Positions 43,733 to 52,537 of a stretch of 64,000 nucleotides of DNA are shown in pieces. The notes under the pieces are model-generated. The model searched no databases. It was given only the letters and a program-made list of their open reading frames with translations, and had not been told where the DNA came from. Position 1 is the first letter of the stretch, and every line of letters starts with the position of its first letter. Position numbers and translations under genes: made by a program. The DNA lies in contig NZ_CP131599.1 in NCBI RefSeq assembly GCF_030685535.1, positions 1,178,001 to 1,242,000 of the forward strand, given 5' to 3'. This stretch comes from Photobacterium leiognathi. GTDB taxonomy: Bacteria > Pseudomonadota > Gammaproteobacteria > Enterobacterales > Vibrionaceae.

Positions 43733-45487
43733 CTACAGTTTGAACGGTGAGTTTTTACGGTCGATGCTGTATTGCTCAATCGCTTTATATGGAATGGTTT
43801 TACTGCGTTTCTTCTTGGTATCAACAATGGTGACACGGTCAGTACATGAGTAACATGGATCCAAACTACCGATGATTAGCGGTGCATCTGCCACGGTGTT
43901 ACCACGTAACATATAACGAAGGGTTGGCCAGTTTGCATAAGTTGCGGCACGACAACGCCAGCGGAAGAGTTTTTGGTTATCTCCTGTCATGCTCCAGTGC
44001 ACGTTTTCACCACGAGGCGCTTCGGTAAAGCCTAATGCGAACTTGTTCGGTACGTAGTTAAAGCCTTCCGTTAAAATTGCGCCCGGTGGTAGGTGATCAA
44101 GACCGTATTCAACAATGTTTAATGAATCAAACACTTCACGGATACGCACCATCACACGAGACTGCACATCACCGTTTTCCATGCTTTGCAGTTCAATCGG
44201 CACACTGCCGTAAGATTCTAATGATTGACCATGAACAATACGTACATCACGCTTAAAACCGCTAGCACGAATAAGTGGACCTACTGGGCTGTAATCACGG
44301 GCAATGTCTTTTGATAAAATACCGACGCAGGCAATACGGCTTTCGATATTAGGTGTAGCCAGCAACACTTCCACCAGCTCAGAGAAGGTTTTACGTACTT
44401 CTTTAACCATCGCAATACCTTTCAGGCGTTGCTCTTTAAGAAAATCACGACGTACACCACCGATCAAGTTCATACCGTAAGTTTTACGCGCACCTGTTAG
44501 TAATTCAGCCAATTCCATGGTCTTTTCACGGACACGGAAGAACTGCATGAAACCTGAGTCAAAACCAACAAAGTGGCTTGATAAACCAATGTTTAATAAG
44601 TGACTGTGTAGACGTTCAACTTCAAGCAGAACAGTACGGATCATCTTGGCACGGAATGGCACATCAACTGATAATGCATTTTCGATGGTATTGCTGTAAC
44701 CCACACTATGAGTAAAGCCACAAATACCACACACACGGTCAGTTAACTGCGCTACCTCGTGGTAACCCATACGCGTTTCTGCCAGTTTTTCCATACCACG
44801 GTGAACGTAGAACATACGGTAATCCGCATCAACAATGTCTTCACCATCAACAAATAAACGGAAGTGACCCGGCTCATCAGAGGTAATATGCAGTGGACCT
44901 ACAGGCACGATGCAGTTGCTGTCGTCACCTAATTGGTTATCGAACTGATAGGTTTCAGTTTCTGTGGTTGGCTGTGGACGCTGACGGTAATCCATCGCAT
45001 CTTTACGCAATGGGTGAAGATCTTCAGGCCAGTCATCTGGTAGTACTAAACGGCGCTCATCAGGTAGACCTACTGGACGTAAGCCGTACATATCACGTAC
45101 TTCACGCTCGCCCCACACAGCAGCAGGAATGGTTGGGGTAATAGAAATAAACTCTTGGCTATTGGCATCAACTAATACTTTTACCGTTACCCAGCTTTTC
45201 ACTTCTCCTTCCATAGAAAGGGCGTGATATACCGCAAAGTGACCATTTAAGCTACGCTCATCATTACCGAACGTAACGGTTAACCAGCCGCCTTGATCGT
45301 AGTAAAGCCACTTCATCACTTCGACTAATGAGGTCATTTTTACCGTGATCGTCACTTGGTTATCAGTCTGCCACTCTTCATCAATAATGGCTGATGGAAA
45401 GAAATGATTCACACCATCGACATACTGTTTGCCAATCCGATTTGACTGCGGCTTAGTGGCATATTGTTCAAATGTATTGTTTGTCAT
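43733..45487 (-). CDS. hycE: Formate hydrogenlyase large subunit HycE ([NiFe] hydrogenase 3)
   Basis: This 584-aa protein joins a NuoC-like N-terminal domain (about 1-170) to a NuoD-like catalytic domain. The nickel ligands are the four Cys of RVCGICGFTHS near residue 250 and DPCYSCTDR near residue 550. The cleaved tail after Arg in CTDR (about 31 residues) is the HycI target and is present, as expected for the precursor. It evolves H2 in the group 4a hydrogenase. It sits between hycD and hycF with gaps of 9 and 8 bases. Length is close to E. coli HycE (569 aa). Confidence 0.96.
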   Translation of the reverse strand: MTNNTFEQYATKPQSNRIGKQYVDGVNHFFPSAIIDEEWQTDNQVTITVKMTSLVEVMKWLYYDQGGWLTVTFGNDERSLNGHFAVYHALSMEGEVKSWVTVKVLVDANSQEFISITPTIPAAVWGEREVRDMYGLRPVGLPDERRLVLPDDWPEDLHPLRKDAMDYRQRPQPTTETETYQFDNQLGDDSNCIVPVGPLHITSDEPGHFRLFVDGEDIVDADYRMFYVHRGMEKLAETRMGYHEVAQLTDRVCGICGFTHSVGYSNTIENALSVDVPFRAKMIRTVLLEVERLHSHLLNIGLSSHFVGFDSGFMQFFRVREKTMELAELLTGARKTYGMNLIGGVRRDFLKEQRLKGIAMVKEVRKTFSELVEVLLATPNIESRIACVGILSKDIARDYSPVGPLIRASGFKRDVRIVHGQSLESYGSVPIELQSMENGDVQSRVMVRIREVFDSLNIVEYGLDHLPPGAILTEGFNYVPNKFALGFTEAPRGENVHWSMTGDNQKLFRWRCRAATYANWPTLRYMLRGNTVADAPLIIGSLDPCYSCTDRVTIVDTKKKRSKTIPYKAIEQYSIDRKNSPFKL

Positions 45488-45496
45488 TACTGTTTC

Positions 45497-46450
45497 TTAC
45501 CAACCAAAAATTAAAAAGATAAGTGCCAATACGGCAACGAGAAATACCGGGAATAACGCACGGTGAATGCTCATAAAGCGAAAGCGTGCTATGGTGTTTT
45601 CCGCAATACCTGCAATGAAGAAAACCACCAATAGCTTGATGAATAGGATAACGGTGGCACCCAATAAGCTACCAAAACCTAATGTTTGGGCTTTACCCCA
45701 AGGAATAAAAATCGCAAGGAAGAGCTGAGCGACAACGAGCTGTTTTAGGCCTAAGCCTAATTTCACCATCGCTAAACCTGCACCTGAATATTCAGTAACA
45801 GGGCCTTCTTGTAGCTCTTGCTCGGCTTCTGCGCTATCGAACGGTAACTTGCCCATTTCAATAAACAGCGCAAATGCACACACAAGACCTGCCAAGATAA
45901 TTGCTAACGGTGAATGCCAGCTATCGTTCTCCATTGCGTGACTGATATAACCAAGATCAGTAGTTTTCATCGCAAGTGCTACGACAACAATCGCCAGAAT
46001 CAACATTGGCTCAACCAAGATACCAAGGGTTAATTCACGGCTACTGCCTAAACCACCAAACATGCTGTTTGAATCAATGCCTGATAACGCAAAGAAGAAA
46101 CGGAAAATCGCTAATAAGTAAATATCAGTGATGATGTCGCCAGAAATCGGGAACGGTGATACCTGTGTCACCGTTGGCAATGCCATAGCGATCAACAACA
46201 TGGTGATCACTAATACCCAAGGCGTGATCCAAAAAATGAATCCCGCATTCGATGGCGCTACAGACTGACGTTGCAGCAACTTATAAATATCACGGTAATC
46301 TTGGAAAATACCCGGTCCTTGGCGAGAGTGAATTTTCGCACGAATAACACGGGTAAAACCGGTTGCTAAAGGGGCAAGCAATAGCATTAATAAAGCCTGA
46401 ACAACAGCCAGTGTGATCCAACCAGCTGACGGCATTTCAAGTGGAGACAT
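45497..46450 (-). CDS. hycD: Formate hydrogenlyase membrane subunit HycD
   Basis: The 317-aa protein is NuoH-like with about eight transmembrane helices, and contains RAKIHSRQGPGIFQDYRDIYKLLQR near residue 40 and FDSAEAEQELQEGPVTEYSGAGLAM near residue 200, the quinone-chamber motifs of the family. It anchors the hydrogenase to the inner membrane. The start ATG overlaps the hycC stop by one base (TAATG), so an earlier in-frame start is not needed. AGGAG lies about 11 bases upstream. Confidence 0.94.
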   Translation of the reverse strand: MSPLEMPSAGWITLAVVQALLMLLLAPLATGFTRVIRAKIHSRQGPGIFQDYRDIYKLLQRQSVAPSNAGFIFWITPWVLVITMLLIAMALPTVTQVSPFPISGDIITDIYLLAIFRFFFALSGIDSNSMFGGLGSSRELTLGILVEPMLILAIVVVALAMKTTDLGYISHAMENDSWHSPLAIILAGLVCAFALFIEMGKLPFDSAEAEQELQEGPVTEYSGAGLAMVKLGLGLKQLVVAQLFLAIFIPWGKAQTLGFGSLLGATVILFIKLLVVFFIAGIAENTIARFRFMSIHRALFPVFLVAVLALIFLIFGW

Positions 46451-48384
46451 TAGCAAGCCACTCCTGAAATTAGAGGAAAGAACAACACTACAAACAGCGC
46501 AGCCACACAGCACAGAATGCACACTTTACGACCATCAAGCTGGCTACCATCAGCTACCGCAAATAGGTGTGGTAAGACATGACGATCAACCAAAGACTGC
46601 TTTGGACGGTTATCGTAAATGAAGCTGAACATATGACGCATCGGGCGAGTAATACCTTCTGCTGACACTGTCATGCGTTGCTCATATTGGTAACCACATG
46701 CCCAAGGATCGCCTTGTTGACGACGATCTAAACGACGTTGGCGGAACACATACAGTAATGCCGCTGGAACAAGGGCAAAGATCATCAGCATGATGGCAAT
46801 CACAGGTGTTGATAGGATCGCTTGATTAGCAACAACAGGATAAATCGCATTGCCTGTTGCCACAGGAGCTGGTGCTAGATGAAGCATGGAAGATGCAATC
46901 GCTGAGAAGTAAGGTGCAATCCAAGGTGAGCCCACACCTAATACGATACATAGAATTGCTAGCATGGTGGTTGCTGTCGTCATAGCTGCGCCCACTTCAC
47001 GAGTATTAGCAGCATGTTCTGTTTTCGGTGCACCAGTAAAACAAATACCGTAAACCTTCACAAAACACATACACGCTAATGCACCTGTTAGTGCCAGCAT
47101 CACCATTCCAAATGGACCAAACAGCATATTGCTCGCTGTACCTACTTTGCCCATGCTAAATAGTGATTGGTAAATAAACCACTCAGACACAAAACCGTTA
47201 AATGGCGGCAATGCACAAATTGCTAAAGTACCAATTAAAAACGCCAGTGCGGTTTTTGGCATGGTTTTACCGAGGCCGCCCATTTTGTCCATGTCTTTGG
47301 TATGCATACGATACACAATAGAGCCAGAGCCTAAGCACAATAAGCCTTTGAAAATCGCATGGTTTAATAAGTGGTATAAACCGCCAAGTAAACCCAATAA
47401 CGCAAGCACTGGATGATGGCTAGCAATACCAATCATGCTCACACCGACACCAATTAAGATGATGCCAATGTTTTCGATGGTGTGGTAAGCCAATAGACGC
47501 TTAATATCATGCTCTGCTAATGCGTACATTACACCTAGTACAGACGATACCGCACCGAAGATCAGCACCAAGAAGCCCCACCATAGTTGGGTCGCACCAA
47601 GAAATAGAATGCTGAATTTTAGGATGCCATAGATACCAATTTTCACCATCACACAGGAAATAAGCGTCGAGCAGTAAGATGGAGAAATTGGGTAAGCCTT
47701 AATTAACCAACCATGTAAACCAATGCCAGCCGCTTTAATACCAAAGCCAACTAATGCCAGTAGGAAAGTAAATGAAGCAAGACCTGCGCTTAATGGCACA
47801 GCAGTGAAAGTACTGAAATCATAGCTCTGTGCATTCACAGATAAGATCAAAAATGCCGCCATGATCAACAGGCTCGCAATATGATCAACAATGAAATAAT
47901 TCAGACCTGCTTTACGGCTATTAAGGCTGCCATCGCTGATCACAATTAACCATGAAGCGATAGATACCACTTCCATGAACACCATAAAAGTAATCACATT
48001 GGCTGAAATCACTAATACCGTCATTGCCGCAGCAAAGATGTTAAATAGAATATTGATCTTCCAGCCAGATTTACCTAAATATTCTTTTAAGTAATTAATG
48101 GAATAAATAGACGCTGCCATGGTCACTATGGATATTACCACCACCATTAAGGCTGAAAGCATATCCATATTCACCACACAGTTGGCTGCCGCTGCCACAT
48201 CTGCCGAGTCGTAGTGACCAACAATAGTTGAAACACCAGCAAGTACGCCAAACACCCCACCAAAGGCACTGATCACGCCTGCTAAACGTAAGCTATCACG
48301 CTCATCATGACGACCTAGGCCAGAAATTAATGCCGCAACGCCATAGCTGATCACAGCAAACAAAACTAAAACTAACGGATTCAT
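46450..48384 (-). CDS. hycC: Formate hydrogenlyase membrane subunit HycC
   Basis: This 644-aa NuoL/MrpD-type antiporter-like subunit has about 14-16 transmembrane helices. Family features include GWLIKAYPISPSYCSTLISC (lysine helix), LAEHDIKRLLAYHTIENIGIILIG and LNHAIFKGLLCLGSGSIV. It may couple H2 evolution to ion movement. I use ATG 48384, with GGAG nine bases upstream, because it overlaps the hycB stop (ATGA). Length exceeds E. coli HycC (608 aa) by about 36 residues. Confidence 0.94.
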   Translation of the reverse strand: MNPLVLVLFAVISYGVAALISGLGRHDERDSLRLAGVISAFGGVFGVLAGVSTIVGHYDSADVAAAANCVVNMDMLSALMVVVISIVTMAASIYSINYLKEYLGKSGWKINILFNIFAAAMTVLVISANVITFMVFMEVVSIASWLIVISDGSLNSRKAGLNYFIVDHIASLLIMAAFLILSVNAQSYDFSTFTAVPLSAGLASFTFLLALVGFGIKAAGIGLHGWLIKAYPISPSYCSTLISCVMVKIGIYGILKFSILFLGATQLWWGFLVLIFGAVSSVLGVMYALAEHDIKRLLAYHTIENIGIILIGVGVSMIGIASHHPVLALLGLLGGLYHLLNHAIFKGLLCLGSGSIVYRMHTKDMDKMGGLGKTMPKTALAFLIGTLAICALPPFNGFVSEWFIYQSLFSMGKVGTASNMLFGPFGMVMLALTGALACMCFVKVYGICFTGAPKTEHAANTREVGAAMTTATTMLAILCIVLGVGSPWIAPYFSAIASSMLHLAPAPVATGNAIYPVVANQAILSTPVIAIMLMIFALVPAALLYVFRQRRLDRRQQGDPWACGYQYEQRMTVSAEGITRPMRHMFSFIYDNRPKQSLVDRHVLPHLFAVADGSQLDGRKVCILCCVAALFVVLFFPLISGVAC

Positions 48385-48995
48385 TTGTTCACAGCTCCAC
48401 ATTTCACAGAAACCGCACGGTCAGCAGCGTTTTCACGTTTACTGTGGCGAGCTTTCATCACTTTATTTTCATCGATTAGCACAATGGCTTGTGTCGGACA
48501 TACCTGCGCACAAGCGGGGCCTTCTTCACGGAAACCACATAAATCACATTTCACAGCGATGCTTTTCACACCCGGTTCCCATGCCAAAATATCTTGACCA
48601 AAGGTACTAGAAATGGAAGTAGAAGGATTGCTTGAGCGAGGTGTAGATGGGATATAAGTATCGTAGCTGTTCGCCATCGCGATTGGTCGGCTACCATCAA
48701 AGGCAATCGCACCAAACGGACATGCAACTGCGCATAAAGTACAGCCAACACAAAGCGACTCGTTAAGAACGACACGATCTGCTTGTTTAGAAATAGCTTG
48801 TACCGGACACACAGCCGCACAAGGCGCATCTTCACAGTGGCGACACATCACAGGTGCCGTAGCATTGTCATGCTTAACCACGGTAAGACGAGGATGACTT
48901 TGCAGTCCGACTTTCTTATGTGCCTCTGAACACGCTGCCATGCAGGTGCCACAGCCTATGCACTTGTCGGGATCTGCAACAACAAAGCTTTTCAT
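48381..48995 (-). CDS. hycB: Formate hydrogenlyase subunit HycB (4[4Fe-4S] protein)
   Basis: The 204-aa protein carries four cluster motifs: CIGCGTCMAACS, CRHCEDAPCAAVCP, CVGCTLCAVACP and CDLCGFREEGPACAQVCP. HycB docks FdhF to the hydrogenase. A Ser/Thr-rich insert (STPRSSNPSTSIS) before the last motif is unusual. The ATG at 48995 has GGAAAG six bases upstream; an upstream start adds seven residues. It is the first gene of the hyc operon: the E. coli repressor gene hycA is missing upstream. A sigma-54 promoter lies 36 bases before it. Confidence 0.95.
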   Translation of the reverse strand: MKSFVVADPDKCIGCGTCMAACSEAHKKVGLQSHPRLTVVKHDNATAPVMCRHCEDAPCAAVCPVQAISKQADRVVLNESLCVGCTLCAVACPFGAIAFDGSRPIAMANSYDTYIPSTPRSSNPSTSISSTFGQDILAWEPGVKSIAVKCDLCGFREEGPACAQVCPTQAIVLIDENKVMKARHSKRENAADRAVSVKCGAVNK

Positions 48996-49030
48996 GATCT
49001 TTCCAGTTAATTGCAAAAAGCATCACCAAA

Positions 49031-49048
49031 AGCAATTATCATACCAAT
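49031..49048 (-). promoter_or_regulatory. Sigma-54 promoter of hycBCDEFGHI
   Basis: On the minus strand ATTGGTATGATAATTGCT has GG and GC ten bases apart. The -12 half TTGCT is perfect; the -24 half is TGGTAT. It lies 36 bases before the hycB start. Confidence 0.75.
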
Positions 49049-49159
49049 AAGGTATTTATTGATTTTATTTTCTAAAGATCATTTACTTATCTAAGATTTC
49101 ATTTCCTAGTCTAAGGTTAGTATTACCAAAGAATAAAAATAGGCGTAGGATCTGCGCCC

Positions 49160-49205
49160 CTCGACACGGGTATCGACACTTTATTTCGACATCAATGTCG
49201 ACACA
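49160..49205 (-). promoter_or_regulatory. TCGACA-type repeat array upstream of hycB (probable FhlA site)
   Basis: TCGACA units begin at 49161, 49173, 49186 and 49198, an almost regular 12-base step, about 115-155 bases upstream of the sigma-54 promoter. The fourth unit is part of TGTCGACA, an eight-base palindrome. The array lies between divergent genes. Confidence 0.7.
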
Positions 49206-49276
49206 AAACGACGAACATAAGGGATTGTTTTACCCAATGGATAACAATAACCACCTACGCTTTAAACAACATACTA

Positions 49277-49930
49277 ATGATTAAAAAAATACGTCTTCAT
49301 TCAACCATGCCGTTCTACCTGTTATTTATTGCAGGTATCGTTGATGCCATTGGCTTTATCCATTTAAAAAATGGTTTATTTATCTCTTTTATGAGTGGTA
49401 ACACCACCCACGTAGGTATCTTGTTAACCTCAGGCAATGTGCCGCAAGCATGGCACTACATCGGAGTGATTTTACTGTTTGTATTCGGTGCTGCGGTCGG
49501 TGAAGCAATAGCACTCTCTAACAGACCTTTTTATCGCAGTACAATAATGGCATTAGTGTCAGCGGTGCTGATCATTACGCTTTGTGTCGAACCTATTTAC
49601 TCCCCTATCGTGACTAACTTCCTGCTTAGTTTTGCCATGGGCGTACAAAACATTGCGCTTCGTTTAACCATTGAAAAAGCCACTGCCCTTACTTACGTCA
49701 CTGGATTTTTAGTTAACACAGGACGCTCCATTGCCATGCTCTTAATGGGCAAAGGAACGAGCAGTACCTTTTTCCGTCATTTCAATTCATGGTTAGCTAT
49801 CTTTATAGGCGCAATTGTTGGTACACATGTGATGGATTACTCTTTCCGCTATGCCTTAGTTGTTCCTATCGTATTAACTCTTATCGCATCAGGGATCTTA
49901 TTCTGGACGCATGAAGTCGAAGATGATTAA
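49277..49930 (+). CDS. DUF1275 (YoaK-type) membrane protein
   Basis: The 217-aa protein has about six transmembrane helices. The first motif, FIAGIVDAIGFIHLKNGLFISFMSGNTTHVGI, is the DUF1275 signature, and FAMGVQNIALRL plus TYVTGFLVNTGRS are the second. The function is not known; it may be an ion or small-molecule carrier. The ribosome binding site is weak. It is divergent from hycB and shares the spacer with the TCGACA array, so an effect of FhlA on it is possible but not shown. Confidence 0.85.
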   Translation: MIKKIRLHSTMPFYLLFIAGIVDAIGFIHLKNGLFISFMSGNTTHVGILLTSGNVPQAWHYIGVILLFVFGAAVGEAIALSNRPFYRSTIMALVSAVLIITLCVEPIYSPIVTNFLLSFAMGVQNIALRLTIEKATALTYVTGFLVNTGRSIAMLLMGKGTSSTFFRHFNSWLAIFIGAIVGTHVMDYSFRYALVVPIVLTLIASGILFWTHEVEDD

Positions 49931-49950
49931 TTAGGGCGAAGAGTAAAACG

Positions 49951-49979
49951 AAAAAAGCCGACATGATGTCGGCTTTTTA
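49951..49979 (+). terminator. Bidirectional terminator after the DUF1275 gene
   Basis: AAAAAGCCGACAT and GTCGGCTTTTT pair around a short loop, with A and T runs on both sides. It serves the convergent 190-aa gene too. Confidence 0.88.
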
Positions 49980-49981
49980 AT

Positions 49982-50551
49982 TTAAATTTTACTTAATGCT
50001 GTCATTATCTTATTAAGTGTAAATGATGCATTAGGTGCTGCTGAAAAGCTTAAAGCCTGTTGAGCATGAGTTTCATGAGAATCCTTTAAATCCCGCTCTA
50101 TTTTTTCTAATTGAGCTATAACTTGTACAGGCGATAACGGATTTTCTTTCGTTGATAACATGTCGATATCTTCAGTTGTTAAACGGAAAGTATTTTCACT
50201 GCCAACCCATTTAATACCAGCATTACCTTTAACTATTACACCATCTTTCCAAGTCACCTCTAAAGGTGTTTTTTCAGCTTTCAAACTTTGTCGTATAGAT
50301 GATACGACACTACCAATCTCGCCAGACCACAAAACAGAATCATTAAACACTATTTCAATATTGGAGAAATATCTTTGTTCGCTGATTACACCAATTTTTT
50401 GATAACCACCATCAAAATTAACTGTTGCATAATCATGTATAGGTTTATCGAAACGTCCAACAGCAAATAAAAAAGTGATACAAATAATGCTTGTAATAAT
50501 AATTGCGGCTACAGGAGTGGTGATCAATCTATTCGTAGTATTTGTACTCAT
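49982..50551 (-). CDS. Hypothetical single-span membrane protein (about 189 aa)
   Basis: It has one transmembrane helix near residues 10-32 (TTPVAAIIITSIICITFLFAVG) followed by a probably periplasmic beta-rich domain (VNFDGGYQKIGVISEQRYFSNIEIVFNDSVLWSGEIG) and a helical end. I start at ATG 50551, which has GGAAAA six bases upstream; an ATG three codons earlier and a TTG are other options. No family is recognised. It has no operon partner. Confidence 0.65.
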   Translation of the reverse strand: MSTNTTNRLITTPVAAIIITSIICITFLFAVGRFDKPIHDYATVNFDGGYQKIGVISEQRYFSNIEIVFNDSVLWSGEIGSVVSSIRQSLKAEKTPLEVTWKDGVIVKGNAGIKWVGSENTFRLTTEDIDMLSTKENPLSPVQVIAQLEKIERDLKDSHETHAQQALSFSAAPNASFTLNKIMTALSKI

Positions 50552-50772
50552 TTTTTCCATCAAAAAAGTATGGGAATTAATTTGAGAGAAGAGTAATTAC
50601 TTTATAAGACATTGAAAAGAACATATGCAACTACACTAACACATTGTTACAACAAAGATTACCAAGATTTATTTATAAGCAATAACCACTAAACTATATC
50701 ACTCTCAAAACCCTTGACCTGTCTAAAGCTTCATAGTTTATAGTGCGCTTATCAATCAAAGGGAAAGCTGCC

Positions 50773-51945
50773 ATGTACCGTATTTCTGAATTAGCGCAAA
50801 AAGTGGGATTAAGTCGATCCACATTACTCTATTACGAAAAGCTTAAACTGCTCACTGGCACACGCTTAAGCAACGGCTATCGTGGCTATACCGACAAAGA
50901 TGTACAACGGGTAAAACTGTTACAGCAACTGCAAGCAGGTGGACTTTCTCTAAAAGAGTGCCAAGCCTGTTTAGATGCCCAAATTGACAGAGAATTATTG
51001 CTACAAAGGCTGAATATCCTCGATGAAGAGATCGCGAAAAAGCAGAAAGCCCGCAATTTACTTTCTTCGATGCTGGGTATGAATTCGATGAAAGAATGGC
51101 ACCAATCAATGGAGTCAGCAGCACCTTCTGCTCATTTAGAATGGCTAATGAAGCAGGGTTTCAGTGAAAAACAAGCCTTGCGATTAAAATGGCTGTCGAA
51201 AGATATGAACGAACATGAGCAATACATGGCAGATTTTGAAGCGATCTTTGATGATTTAGAGCGACTTGGCCCTAGTTGTGATGATGACTCACTAAAGGCA
51301 CTTGAAATATTACCCATTACATCCGGTGAAGTGTTAGATATCGGCTGTGGTAAAGGCGTTGTCACTACCCTATTGGCTAAACATGGCGATTTTCATATAA
51401 CTGCGTTAGATAACGATGAATACAACTTAAGCTGTGTAAACGAAACAGCTATTGAAAACGGGCTTGAACATCGCATCACCACTGTTTCCGCCAGCATGAC
51501 CGCCATGCCTTTTGAAAAGCAACGTTTTGATGTGCTATGGGCTGAAGGCAGCGCTTACATCATGGGTGTTGAGCAAGCACTTAAAAAATGGAAACCATTA
51601 ATTCAAGCTAATGGTTATTTGGTGATCAGCGACTTGGTGTGGTTAACCGATAGTCCAAGCCAAGAGGCAGTGGATTTCTGGCAACAAAACTATCCAGATA
51701 TGACCACCAGCAAGCAACGAATTAAACAAATGCGGCAAGCAGGTTTTGAAGTGATTAACCACTTTACCCAAAGTGATCAATCATGGACAAACTACCTGAC
51801 ACCATTACAAAACAAGATCGCTCAATTGGATGATCAACATTTCACGTCAAATGCTATCGCAGATATTAAGAACGAAATCCATATCCATGAGCGCTATTTA
51901 GGCCAATACGGCTATCAATTATTTGTATTAAAGAACAAAGGTTAA
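50773..51945 (+). CDS. MerR-type regulator fused to a SAM methyltransferase
   Basis: This 390-aa protein joins a MerR winged helix (YRISELAQKVGLSRSTLLYYEKLKLL at the start, residues 1-70), a coiled-coil (about 75-115) and a class I methyltransferase domain with motif I EVLDIGCGKGVVTTLLAKHG near residue 190 and ALDNDEYNLSCV after it. Such fusions sense a small molecule and may both modify it and respond to it; this is inferred. I start at ATG 50773 (AAGGGAAAG upstream). The GNAT gene starts two bases after its stop, so the two are probably cotranscribed and may act on the same compound. Confidence 0.85.
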   Translation: MYRISELAQKVGLSRSTLLYYEKLKLLTGTRLSNGYRGYTDKDVQRVKLLQQLQAGGLSLKECQACLDAQIDRELLLQRLNILDEEIAKKQKARNLLSSMLGMNSMKEWHQSMESAAPSAHLEWLMKQGFSEKQALRLKWLSKDMNEHEQYMADFEAIFDDLERLGPSCDDDSLKALEILPITSGEVLDIGCGKGVVTTLLAKHGDFHITALDNDEYNLSCVNETAIENGLEHRITTVSASMTAMPFEKQRFDVLWAEGSAYIMGVEQALKKWKPLIQANGYLVISDLVWLTDSPSQEAVDFWQQNYPDMTTSKQRIKQMRQAGFEVINHFTQSDQSWTNYLTPLQNKIAQLDDQHFTSNAIADIKNEIHIHERYLGQYGYQLFVLKNKG

Positions 51946-51947
51946 AC

Positions 51948-52454
51948 ATGATCATTCGAGCTGAGAAAGATTCAGACATTACTGCAATTGAAACGCTAAC
52001 TTACAGCGCATTTACAGATCACCCTCATCATGAACCGGGCGCAGAGCCAACCGAGCACTTGATCGTCAATCGCCTACGTGACGCTAACGCCTTAACACTA
52101 TCGTTAGTGGCTGAAGTAAACAATCAAGTTGTTGGTCATATCGCTTTCTCCCCAGTACTGATCAATGGTGACGCTACAAACTGGTACGGTTTAGGTCCTG
52201 TATCAGTCTTGCCAGAGCAGCAAGGAAAAGGGATTGGTAAGGCGTTAATTAAAGAAGGATTAGCCCAGTTAAAAGAGCGTGGTGCTGAAGGAGTCGTTCT
52301 ATTAGGTGAACCTGAATATTATGGTCGATTTGATTTTAAAGCCCAGCCAGAATTAACCCTAACAGGCGTGCCTGCAGAATATTTCTTAGCCCTGCCTATT
52401 AAAGATTCAATTCCAGCAGGTGAAGTAAGCTATCACCCAGCGTTTTTTGAATAA
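51948..52454 (+). CDS. GNAT-family N-acetyltransferase (YhbS-like)
   Basis: The 168-aa protein has the GNAT core: strand-helix start with ITAIETLTYSAFTDHP, VVGHIAFSPVLING, the acetyl-CoA loop LGPVSVLPEQQGKGIGKALIKEGLAQL near residues 85-110, and GVVLLGEPEYYGRFDFKAQPEL. It closely follows the MerR-methyltransferase gene and ends with a terminator. A large part of it (from about 52127) is repeated with more than 90% identity in the last 250 bases at 54572-54901, on the other side of the toxin gene. Confidence 0.9.
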   Translation: MIIRAEKDSDITAIETLTYSAFTDHPHHEPGAEPTEHLIVNRLRDANALTLSLVAEVNNQVVGHIAFSPVLINGDATNWYGLGPVSVLPEQQGKGIGKALIKEGLAQLKERGAEGVVLLGEPEYYGRFDFKAQPELTLTGVPAEYFLALPIKDSIPAGEVSYHPAFFE

Positions 52455-52464
52455 ACATAAAAAG

Positions 52465-52491
52465 AAAGCTGACATCATTGTGTCAGCTTTA
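52465..52491 (+). terminator. Terminator after the GNAT gene
   Basis: AAAGCTGACA and TGTCAGCTTT form a ten-base stem; a similar hairpin follows the truncated copy at 54909. Confidence 0.8.
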
Positions 52492-52537
52492 AACTGTGGC
52501 GTCTCAGTCAATAAAGAGAAAGCTATTAATAATACTT

